DNA of 64,000 nt. It comes from Rhabditophanes sp. KR3021. Lineage: Eukaryota > Nematoda > Chromadorea > Rhabditida > Alloionematidae. Position numbers and translations under genes: made by a program. Positions 45,732 to 56,047 of the stretch are shown here, in pieces. The notes beneath the pieces are model-generated. The model was not told where the DNA came from, did not search any database, and saw nothing but the letters and a program-made list of their open reading frames with translations. The stretch covers positions 3,720,001-3,784,000 of the forward strand of contig CAUJLY010000003.1 of assembly GCA_963281155.1 (NCBI GenBank). Direction: 5' to 3'. Each line of letters starts with the position of its first letter. Within the stretch, counting starts at the first letter, position 1.

Positions 45732-46695
45732 ATGTTTGATATTTGGTATTATTTGAATTACCTGACCTTTGGATGTTTTGGTACAAACAATATATTTAAG
45801 ATGGATTCAACTAAATATGTCACGATCAAGTTGCTTAATACAGGAGGTTTCGGACAAATATTTTTAGTCGAAAATGAAAATACAAAGTACGCGATCAAAC
45901 AAATTGAAACAAACTGCCCATCGGATATGATTAAGGTCCAAAAAGAGATTGACATTCATTTATCATTAGACCACAGGAACGTTTTGAATCTAATCAAATC
46001 TAGTAGAGATGTTAGTGATGGTCAAAACGTAGGGACATTTTTGATGCTGATGCCTTATCAAGAAAACGGATCTCTTCAGGATGACTTTGATAATAGAAAA
46101 AAGTCCAATGATTTCATTAAAAAGGATCGGATTAAAACTATATTCGGAGGTATACTGGATGGAGTGGAATATTTGCACACCAGAAATCCCATAATTATTC
46201 ACAAAGATTTAAAAGCAGCAAATATATTGCTATCACAAGATGACACACCTTTGATAATGGACTTCGGTTCTGCTGCGGAAGGAATCGAAACTGTTTTAGA
46301 TTCGATCCAAAGTCGTAGATTATTAGACGAATGCAATGAATGTTGTTCTATGCCTTACAGAGCCCCCGAATTATTTCACTGCGAAATAGGCACTCAGATC
46401 GGGGAAAAAGTTGATATTTACGTAAGATTCGTTCGTTTTTCATTAAATCGTAGTTTAGAGTGTTGGCGGCATTTTATTTGCCTTATATCATTTGCGTGGT
46501 CCATATGATTTGGAGTACGAGACAGGAGGAAGTTACGCATTGGCAAGTAATAGTGGTGTGCTCAAGTTCGGAAAAGACGTGCCGATTCCTAATCAAAATT
46601 ATATAAAAAGTTTGATGGCTGTTAATCCGGTTGAAAGATTGCCAATTAAAGTTGCAAAGGAACATTTCACAAAATTAACATTCGAAAATGTATAA
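45732..46695 (+). CDS. STK16: STK16/NAK-family Ser/Thr protein kinase
   Basis: Exons 45732 (or ATG 45801)-46421 and 46459-46695 join across a 37-nt intron at VDIY|SVGGILFALYHLRGPYD. Kinase landmarks are a Gly loop LLNTGGFGQIFLV, the VAIK Lys in YAIKQI, the catalytic loop HKDLKAANIL with HKD for HRD, DFGSA, and YRAPELF with the APE-like Glu. GGILFALYHLRGPYDLEYE matches the C-lobe of STK16/MPSK1-type kinases, membrane-associated enzymes linked to secretion and Golgi. The MDSTKY start is favoured because the 23 residues before it are hydrophobic and not family-like. Confidence 0.85.
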
Positions 46696-46739
46696 AAACA
46701 AAAATTATGCTAAATATAATAACATAAAATAAAAAATTT

Positions 46740-47060
46740 GTTTCATGTATGACAGCAACCAATACAAGTATTTATTAATTAAGAATTTCAAGTTATTAAT
46801 GAATACAAAACCTTTTGGCAATTTATAGATAGAAATCTTTTTGTAATTTATACGTATATAACTCCATTTTCAATTCATTAACCAAAAACTAAGTTTATTT
46901 ACAACTTATAAATGTAAATCTTTTTGCAATTTGTAAATACAAATCTTTTTGCAATTTATACATACATAACTTTATTTTCAATTCATTAACCAAATACTAA
47001 GTTTATTTACAATTTCTAAACAAAATAATAAGTTTATTTACTACCTTCAAATTTAAACTG
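46740..47060. repeat. Imperfect repeats in AT-rich intergenic DNA
   Basis: Blocks such as AAATCTTTTTGYAATTTAT, TTTTCAATTCATTAACCAAA and ACTAAGTTTATTTACAA recur two to four times. They separate the kinase and CPT1 genes. Confidence 0.7.
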
Positions 47061-47290
47061 TTTAATTATATAATAGAGGAATGGTGTGCGTTTTTTGTCA
47101 CATCCATATGGTTGTAGTGTGTAGTCATTTGCACTATTCTTTCACAAAGTTAATCATATTCGAATGGGCATAGTACGACATCTCGCCCTGCCTCCTAACG
47201 ACAACTATCAAAGTTCTATCCATCAGTTACTATTTCTAACGTGTCTACAAAACACCTGCATCTTAGATCATTTATTTAAAAACAAACAAG

Positions 47291-49643
47291 ATGGTCAACT
47301 CTCAATCTAAACCAATTAAAATACCTATTCCGCAACATTCAATGGATTTGAAATATCCAAACACTTCTGAATGGCTAACATACAAAACATATGTAAGTGT
47401 ATTTCATTGTTTAATTATTTGATTCGTTTTAGCTTTATTTGCAAAACAATCTTTACCCCATCCCCCCACTTGTATTCGTGGCTTCTACAATCGGAATCGG
47501 AACTTACTTGGGTAGGAACTGGCCAGATATTTTTAATGATAAACTGACTGTTTGCCAAGAAAATGGTCTCTTGAATGCCACGAAATTAGGATTGTTTGCA
47601 AGCTTAGTAACAACTGGCTCTGTTTACGGAATCAGGAAAGTGTTGAAATACACTTTCTTTTCTTACAAGGGATTTCTATTTGAGAATCCTAAGAAGCCTT
47701 CTCTTAAAACAAAGATTTGGAGTTGTATGAGATACGTTCTTCAATTGAATAAACCTCTTTTCAATTCATGCGACTCTTTGTTACCTAATCTTCCGGTTCC
47801 TCCATTAGATCAATCCGTCTACAATTACTTGGAATCTATTAAAGAAATTGTGGGCGAAGAAGAATTCGAAAATGTGAAGAAAATGGCCATTGACTTTTTG
47901 GAAAAAGATGGAAAAAACTTCAAAATTACTGCAAATTAACTGCTTTAACATCAGACAATTATGTGAGTCTTTTCTGGGTAAAGTATTGCTACCTTTTCAG
48001 TCGCGAACCACTGCTAATTAACTCCAGTGTTGGGTATTTGGACTGTTGTAAGAATGTGGGGAGTAATCAAGCACGCCGTGCCGCACATGTTATATACTTG
48101 GACGGTATGAGCATGTTGGCAATCGATCAGCAGAAACTTAAGCCGTTAGGCGAAGGAATGATGTGCATGAATCATTACAAAAAAAATTATTGCGTGAATC
48201 GAACTCCAGGCGAGACAATGGATGAGATAGTGGAGTTTGGAATAAAAAAACACGTTATTATCATGCACAAGGGTTGTATTTACAAAGTCGACGTATTTGA
48301 TGATTACGGAAAGGTGCATGATATCGAAACAATTTACGAGCAACTAGTAGACATTCTTTTGCAAGATAATAAGTTGTCTGAAGGTGAGTCGAAAATTGCA
48401 GCACTTACAACTGATAGGAGAGATAGTTGGTACAGAAATAGAAAACAGTTTATGTTGTCAAATGAATTAAATCGCAAAAATTTGGACATAATCGAGTCGG
48501 CTATAAGTGTACTTTACCTATGCGATCGCGATGACTTGACATTAGATGAGGAATCCGCTGAAAAATTTTTATATGAGAACTTAACCGGAAATGGAGTTAA
48601 CAGGTAAAATATAGTCTACTTATTCATTATTAAATTTAATAGATGGGTTGATAAAAGTGTCAACTATTCTGTTACCAAAAGTGGAGTATTCGGAGGAACC
48701 ACTGAACATTCTATCGCTGACGGAATCGAATTCGATCATCTGATGGAAGATTATCTGGCCATCGATAAGTATCATATGCCATATCCAAAGGAAATTGAAG
48801 ATATTTACCAAAGACCTGAAAAAAGAGGAAAAATGCAAGTGGAGAGACTGAAGTTTGATGTAAATGAGGATTTGTCGAAAGAAATCTTAAGATGCTACGG
48901 TAAGTAAAGTGTAGTGAATCACAAACAAAGATGAAACAATTTCAGATAACCATCAAGAGTATGCAGCAGATGTTGATTTAGCGTGTATTATGTGGAGTCA
49001 ATTCGGAAAGGGAATAATCAAGAAAGGAAAAATCTCTCCCGATGGTTTTGTACAGATGGCAATCCAATTAACATATTTTAAAGAAAATAACAAATTCGTA
49101 CTGACATACGAAGCTGCGTCACCCCGTTTTTACCAAAATGCCAGGACTGAAACATTACGAACTGTGACGAGTGATTCGTGCAATTTTGTTAGAGGAATGC
49201 TGAAAGAACAATTAAGTAAGGCTGAAAAATATGAACTCTTAAAAACTGCAACTGAGAAGCATACTGCCAATAACAAGCAATGCATGGTTGGGAATGGGTT
49301 TGATAGACACTTATTTGTGCTGACAGTTTTATCAAAAGGTCTTAATATTGAAAATGAGTTCTTGAATTACTACATTGGCCAAAAATGGACTTTATCCACA
49401 AGCCAACCTCCAACTGTTACAAATCAGTTAGATGAGGAAAACGACCCAGACGTCTCATGGAGAGGAGCTGCTTTTGGAGCAGTTGATAAAGCTGGTTATG
49501 GAGTTTGTTATAGATTTGCGGCTAATGACAGATTTTATGCATACATCACCTCATACAAAAGTGCCTCTAATACGGATTCTCAACGCTTTAAGAGACTTTT
49601 CTTGGAAAGCATCAATGAAATGATTCAAATTCTCGATCTTTAA
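47291..49643 (+). CDS. CPT1: Carnitine O-palmitoyltransferase 1-like
   Basis: CPT1 makes acylcarnitines on the mitochondrial outer membrane for fatty-acid import. Exons are 47291-47392, 47433-48603, 48643-48899 and 48946-49643. Landmarks include a membrane helix (GLFASLVTTGSVYG), NLPVPPLDQSVYNYLESIK, SDNYVSLFWVKYCYLFSREP and catalytic GGTTEHSIADG with His. LTYEAASPRFYQNARTETLR, GFDRHLFVLTVLSKGL, WTLSTSQPP and FGAVDKAGYGVCYRF follow. The N-terminus is shorter than in mammals, so part of the regulatory segment is missing. Within exon 2 the frame breaks at the A AAA AAC run near 47906. A -1 shift restores KLQNYCKLTALTSDNYVS, as homology expects. Confidence 0.9.
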
Positions 49644-50754
49644 ATTTGTAACATAACCTGCATATAGATATTATCTATAGATTATTATAATCATATTTAT
49701 GTTATATTACCATATTTATATAACCCTCTTTATTTGGTAGTAAACAATCTATCCAACAACAAACATTATTGCTAAAACATATTGTAACTATCTAATAAAA
49801 TTAATACAAAATAATACAAATATGTTTGTTACATTTAATTAAACTATCAAAACTCTCTGGAAGTTAATGCAAATTTTTAGTAAAAACAACTATTTTATTA
49901 TGCTCTTTTTTCATTGGCGAAACTATCGCTTCATTACTAAGGGTCTGAATTTTAAAACACTCGCTAAAATTTATTAAGGATTGCATTCTTTCTGGAGGGA
50001 AATAAACATACCTGTTCACAAAATTCAGTGCCCATGATCTGCTTAATACTGAAATACTGCTTTTATTAATAAACAGTCGAATCTGTATATAACGAATACT
50101 CATGGGTCGAACTTTTTGTCCGTTATACTCAATTTTTTTATTCATACCCATAAAAAGCTATATTTGATCAAATGTTTTATTGTATATGATAATAAAAGAT
50201 ATTAAAAGTTCACGGCCAATAAAGAATAAAAATTTAGCTTATTGTTAGGTTTTCCAAAAATCAGTAAGCCGTTTTTGAGTAAGAGACAAAACCATCGAAA
50301 AAGAAAGTTACTTTCTAATTCTTCAAAGCAGTTAATCAAATTAGGATTCTTTTTAAGTACATAATTTTTCATAAGATACATCTTTATTATTACTCATGTG
50401 ATTTCTCAACATGGCTTCCCCAAAATCATATTCTAATGCAAATTCATCGTGTTCATTCGTAATTACATTGTCGTCATGTAAAGAACCCTGCTTATCTACA
50501 TATTAATAATTATTGTACGCTAATTTCATCTACAATATTATATATTTATCTATGTAATTATCTACAATAAATGACTGGTTATTATTCTAACTGTTGTCAC
50601 TGATATTGTGATTGTCCTCGTAGGGTTCCTTCTCGGGCAAACTGCTGGTTCCCTGAGCAACCAAATGTGCAACAAAGGCATAGATAACAAATAGCATTCA
50701 AATAAAGTAATTTTTTGGCTTAAAAGCACCGATTTATTAAAATAAAAGATAAAA
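49644..50754. other. AT-rich interval with weak transposon-like coding traces on the minus strand
   Basis: A 95-codon minus frame (50151-49864) and nearby minus-strand fragments (a DEFALEYDFGEAMLRNHMSN piece at about 50450-50390, and SLTQKRLTDFWKT at about 50290-50250) read like pieces of a degraded protein, possibly a pogo/Tigger-type transposase tail. Evidence is weak and no intact gene is present. Confidence 0.25.
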
Positions 50755-52403
50755 TTAAACAGTTCCTCTTTGTGTGTTGTAATTCGTATTAAGGCGACCC
50801 AAAGATTGCGTGTAGATGTTTAGCCCATTTTTATCTGAAGGCATGAATTGTAAAATGTCATCGAGAATTGTGTAACTACTAAAACAAAATATTAATTAAA
50901 AATGATCTGTATGTAAAACGTACTCATTATCATTAATTCTCATCAAAAATGTTCTCTTGAATAGTTTGATATCTTCATCCTTCCAGAAGCTGCGTTCTTT
51001 TGAGAGTGTGAATCCATCATTTAAAAACCCTTGAACACTAAACATAATAATTCTTTTCTAAAACAAAATGTATGAAATATATCAAACTACTAGTTACCTC
51101 TTGGAAGCAAACATCATAAACAAATGAGTCCATGTCGTGTTTTGTAGCTGGCAACTTTCTGAGAAATTCGATTAAGTCTTCATTATTTTGGGGATTGATT
51201 TTGTCTCTAATGTGTTGCCATTTTTTAAAACGTTCTATATTTCGCGACAACTTTTGCAACAATGGACTGTTTGATTTTGTCAACCCAAATTTTTTTTGGC
51301 AATACCTCCCATCATCAATAAAATTATACGTCAAGGAAAATTTAGCCTTTTCATCGTACATTTTAATCAAGCGTGATCTTGAATTAATTGGAGCATAACC
51401 ATCATAAAACTTTAAATATTCCGTCATGAAAAGTTTAATGTGTTCTTCAATTTGAATAAACTTGAAATAAGAATTAAGAACATTGAACTTTGCAAAAGTC
51501 ACTCCAAACCCATAATGTGTTGTGTAGACTGCACTTTGTTTTTCCTAGAAAAGAGTTTTAATATCAACATTTTTAAAACATACATCAACCTCGGCATTTG
51601 GGTACAAATTCTTGATGATTTGCATACAAAATTGAGGGGATTCCTGGCAGACAAATCTATTGAAACAATTGTGCACGTAAAGTGTTTCCAAATTCCAGAA
51701 GGTTAAAGCATTGAAAACTGCAGGATTTTTCAAGTAATTATATGACAAATCCAGACTTTTTACCTCTTTTGCTGCAAATGTAAGTACGTTGCAGTAAGTA
51801 ATATCGTTTAGTCCATTAGATGACAGACTAATATGCTCAATTAAAGGGCAGTTTCTTTCAATATAATCCGCAATACACCACAGCACATCAGCTCGATCAA
51901 GTGTTACCCTGTACTTGTGGTTACCAAATTTTTCTTCAAGTTGGAAATTCGACAAATCTAAGGTAGTTCCATCATCGGTCAGTCTTCTGCTGCAAATATC
52001 ATTGATGCACTTCCTTTCTTCCCCGTACAGAATTTTGTGTTCTAAGATAGCTGGGTTGTAATTTAAAGTCAAAACAGAGCCACTATCTTCAATAACAAAA
52101 CTTGTGATAGTTTTTAACTTTAAAGCTGTATTCCAATCCAGAACTCCAAATGACAGGACATCCTCTGTTTTTTTCTTCAAAAAGATTGGAACAAAATCAA
52201 AACCTTGGGATAACAGTGCTCTCATCGCTTGGTTGATATCAATTGCATAGCAATTTCTTATCTAAAACAAATTCACTATTTAATCAACATTCGATTACAC
52301 TTACTTCGAAAATATAGACACTCTTCACCATTGTCTTTTCGTTAACTTGAAGTCCGATAGCATTATTTGTCTCATCTTGGTCCTTTTTGTCTAAGCCATG
52401 CAT
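50755..52403 (-). CDS. NXF1: NXF1/TAP-like mRNA export factor
   Basis: Five exons (52403-52315, 52261-51584, 51544-51098, 51057 to about 50930, last exon to 50755) give about 465 residues. NXF1 carries mRNPs through nuclear pores with NXT1. An N-terminal RNA-binding-like part (VYIFEIRNCYAIDINQAMRA) precedes leucine-rich repeats (CPLIEHISLSSNGLND, VKSLDLSYNYLKNP, LETLYVHNC). The NTF2-like domain follows (FMTEYLKFYDGYAPINSRSR, KAKFSLTYNF, LRKLPATKHDMDSFVYDVCF, MFSVQGFLNDG, FKRTFLMRINDN). It ends about 25 residues after this domain, so the C-terminal TAP-C/UBA-like domain that binds FG nucleoporins is absent. Confidence 0.85.
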
Positions 52404-52879
52404 TTTTTAGCCCTTCCGAAATGTATTAATCTTAAAAAGTAATCGCAATTAAATGGTTTGGGTGAACTTATTAAATTGGTGAAATGATTTTTAAAATCTG
52501 CTTACCAAAAGTAGACCATTACAACTTATAAAGTACGTTATATCATTTTAATTCTCATACTTTGCATTGTCATCTTATTCTCTTGGTGAAATGATTTGAG
52601 TAAAGTTCGTAAAAAAGAAACATGTAATGTACTAGCTAGCATGCTCCATTGTTAAATAAATTGTATCCTTAAAGGCACACTATTTCTAAATAATTTATAC
52701 TATTATAGAGCGTATGTGTGAACCAATTTTATTAAACATATCCCGTCAAAAGTTTTTTAACAATAATCAAAGCATAACTACATACATAGTTATAACAACT
52801 AAAGATAATAATGTACATATAATTAATAGAGAGAATTAAAAAATAATTTGTATCCAAGTTAAGTAAAGTATATGCTGCT
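52404..52879. other. AT-rich intergenic interval
   Basis: Nothing recognised between the NXF1-like gene and the next minus-strand gene. Confidence 0.4.
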
Positions 52880-53729
52880 TCACATTGGTTCTAGATATTT
52901 TTTACTTCCATAAACAACTGCCAAATTAGTTTTTAAATGTGTCCAAAGTTTGTTTAAGCCAGTGTTTATACTATCTATTTCAACTGTATCATCATGTTGA
53001 AGTATTACGATTGCTTTTGCTTGTTCCTGAAATATTGGTCATAAATAATTGATATTTTAAACTAACATTGTTATCAGATTGAACAATTATTACGTGAAAA
53101 TAAAGATCAAATATTTGTTTTTTATCACTCAATTTTCTCAATGAATCCTTTCTAATAGTTAATATCATCTTTTTAAAGTGGCTCTTTTTAGTTAAAGGCA
53201 AAATACTTCGTCCTGGATTCATTGCCGCAAAATATATCTTTTGTGGTATAACATTATGTGTAGTTTCAAAGTTTTTCATTGAAAATGGTCCCATAATCCA
53301 TTTAACAGAAGCTTCAATTTTCCAGTTAGCGCAACGTGAAATTGGAAACAATTGTTTTCTGATATAACTATTATTACTCTCGTCTGTTAAAACACTATCA
53401 TATGACATTACACAAGAATACTTGACATTACTTGGTATCTGATTAGATAATTTGCACGAATTAAATTGCGAAAAATGAAGATGCGATTTTAGAGCATTCT
53501 TTAGAAATATAAAAGGAAGTAATTTGTTATTTTCATCAATACATTCAGTTACTTTAATTGAAAATGATTCGATACATATATTGTTGCGAAAGTTGTCCGT
53601 TAACATTGTATGAAAGTAAACACATTTCCCTTTTTGCAATAAAATTTCTACTTGATTTAGTAAGTCGAGTTTTGGCTTGGTATAACTTCTAGCTTCCAAA
53701 ATTAGAAATGCCACTTCATACACATTCAT
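52880..53729 (-). CDS. Unrecognised conserved-looking protein
   Basis: Exons 53729-53067 and 53026-52880 join in frame (SDNN|EQAKAIVIL) across a 40-nt GT-AG intron, giving about 269 residues. No signal peptide or membrane helix is evident. The sequence alternates hydrophobic and polar stretches like a globular alpha/beta protein (KMILTIRKDSLRKLSDKKQI, FDLYFHVIIVQSDNN). No family was recognised. The protein ends GSKKYLEPM. It is divergent from PUS3 across about 570 bp. Confidence 0.55.
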
Positions 53730-54302
53730 ATCAACAATTTAGAACACACTAAAATGCATTAATATTTCAATACAATAAGGAGGATAGCTTTTGGTTAATG
53801 GAAAGTTGGTGTAACACAAAATGCTGCTAAAATTTATAAAATAAAGAAAATATGAATGACACAAATATACTATAATATAACTAAGTATAACTAAATGGAA
53901 GTGTCTATTCACGAACAAATAATTATAATATTATTTACACGTTCTTTTAAGAATGTTCGAATAATGGGAAAACTAAAATATTGATGATAGAAAAGTACGA
54001 ATCAGGTTGACGAGAGTATTTTCTTTAAAATTATTTGGCATTGAGATAAAATCATGCCACATCCCAATTGAATTAACTCCAATAAATACTATTTTATTTT
54101 AAAAATAAAGAAAACGTAATTTCTTATGAAGGAATCATTTTTCCTTCTTGGTGATATTTAAACAGCTATGAATTTATTTGCTGTCAGCTGATGACAAGTA
54201 TAGGAAATAGGCCACGCCCTCAAATTCGAACATCAAAGACACATATGTCCAAATGCTTTCTGCATAAAAGCTTTTCAAATTTGAATTGTTAATTATTTAA
54301 AA
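53730..54302. other. Shared upstream interval
   Basis: AT-rich DNA between the divergent starts of the unknown gene (-) and PUS3 (+). It probably contains both promoters, but no specific site was recognised. Confidence 0.4.
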
Positions 54303-55924
54303 ATGGATAAAAAGAAACCAAGAACTTTTGATAGTTCTGTCTATCCAAAGCGCAAGGTTGCTTTCTTATTTTACTACTTTGGATGGAAATATGATGGCCT
54401 TATTCTCCAAGATTGTACTGACAATACAATTGAGCAGGTAATTGTTTTAAGTTGTGATATAGTAATTAAATTTTTAGTATATTCGAACTGCTTTATTTAA
54501 AGCCAAATTAATTGATGACCCTTTAACCTGCGATTTGACTCGTTGTGGAAGAACTGACAAAGGCAAGTTAATTAAAAATAAAAGAGTTTATTTCAAAAAT
54601 GTAGAAGGTTTAATTAAAAAGCATTATTTAAGTAAGTTGCTGTTGTGTACTCTTTTCCATAGAAAGTTTCTAATCCTTTGCTATCACATAAGGTGTCATA
54701 ATCATTTGTGAGTTCTTGAACATGTTTAATGACGTTATTATCTTCACTGAATCCAATTCTTACAAATGACAGTCCTTTTTCGCGACAATATTTAGTTTTA
54801 TTCTGTTGTTGGCTTGTGTGTCCTTAAGTATTTCTTCGCCTTTAGGAAAACTAGTAGCTTGAAAATGCTGACGCCCGTGAATTTCGATACAGAGGCTTGA
54901 AGGAACAAATATGTCGAAAGGCAATTTGTTCTTTTTCTCTCTGCAATCATCAAATGTTTTTTCAAGCTCTACAATTTCATTTTAAAAACCAAAGTATTTA
55001 TATAATTTTTCTGATTCAGGAGTTTCTGCTTTTCAACAAGTAATCGCTTTGACTATACGGTCCACAGATGAAGATGGAAAATACGTGTTTTGGAAAGATG
55101 GGATAAAACCTGAGAGTTCACTAAAGAAAAGTTTGAAAATTGAATTACCGTTTTGTAAGATGGTCAACGTCTTTTTACCTCCTGAGATAAGAATTATGGC
55201 ATGGAGTCCTGTCAAACCAGATTTTTCCGCAAGATTTAATTGCAAAAATAGATCATATAGGTACATTTTCCCCGATATGAACTTGAATATGGAAGAAATG
55301 AAGAGGGCTTGCAAATTACTGCTAGGGAAGCACGACTATCGAAACTTTTGCCATATCGATAGAAGCAAAGCTGAAAGAGGGTTGACTCATGAAAGAACTA
55401 TTTATGTTGCTGAAATTGATGACTCTGAAAAATGTGCTGTATTGATTATCTGTGCCAGTGGGTTTTTATGGCATCAAATTAGATGTGTCGTTGCTTTGTT
55501 AGTTGAAATTGGAAAAGATCGGGAGTCAGCCGATTTGATGACTGAACTACTGGATATTGAAAAGCATCCTAGCAGACCACATTATAATATGGCTTCCGAA
55601 ATACCACTATGTCTGTATGAAAATACATACAGTGACGAAGATGTTGATTGGCAATGGGATGAAGAACCGACAACTGATTTGATAACAAACTTGCAAAGAG
55701 AACTAGCAACTTATCAGACAAAATCTAAAATAATTTCAGATATGCTGAGTGGTGTCCAAAAAATGTCAGGACTAAATAAAGAGTCTTTTACAGGAGGTTA
55801 TACGGAGTTTTTGTTAGGCAAAGATTGTTCCAGAGAATATAAGCCAATATTGAAAAGAGACGTCTGTAAAAGTATATCTGAAGTCAAACAGCGGATGCAG
55901 TCCAAACGTTCTAAAAAGGAATAA
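54303..55924 (+). CDS. PUS3: tRNA pseudouridine synthase, PUS3/DEG1 type
   Basis: A TruA-family enzyme that isomerises U38/U39 in the tRNA anticodon stem. Exons are 54303-54437, 54478-54562 and 55020-55924, about 374 residues. Landmarks are VAFLFYYFGWKYDGLILQDC, NTIEQYIRTALFKAKLID, catalytic RCGRTDKGVSAFQQV with Asp, ARFNCKNRSYRYIF, YRNFCHIDR and SGFLWHQIRCVVALLVEIG. The second intron (54563-55019) starts GCAAGT, so it is a GC-AG intron, and it is filled by an antisense nuclease fragment. Joining at K|GVSAF is exact. The Lys-rich C-terminus QSKRSKKE is usual for a nuclear or cytoplasmic tRNA enzyme. Confidence 0.92.
54580..55019 (-). mobile_element. Intronic Vsr/PD-(D/E)xK-like nuclease remnant E5 (antisense in PUS3)
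   Basis: The minus strand of the intron reads PESEKLYKYFGF, a stop, then NEIVELEKTFDDCREKKNKL. It continues FDIFVPSSLCIEIHGRQHF, then LKDTQANNRIKLN and, after a frameshift, REKGLSFVRIGFSED. Asp, Glu and QHF in this spacing match the core of Vsr-like (EDxHD) PD-(D/E)xK nucleases found in homing endonucleases and phage proteins. The coding sequence starts at the very edge of the intron, so the splice acceptor CTGATTCAG is itself the complement of nuclease codons. One stop and one frameshift indicate decay. Confidence 0.6.
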
Positions 55925-56047
55925 ATTTGAATTTAAATGTTTTCATTAATTTTAATATTAAAGTTTTTTCATATACTTTCTTAACCGCACAAGTCATTTC
56001 TTTTGCATATCTGTGTTCTTTAAATGTCATTTGATTAAATTACAGTT

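Noticed and set aside
49864..50151. Possible DNA-transposon protein on the minus strand
   Set aside because: Only vague resemblance and no catalytic motif, so mentioned as a weak trace and not called as a gene.
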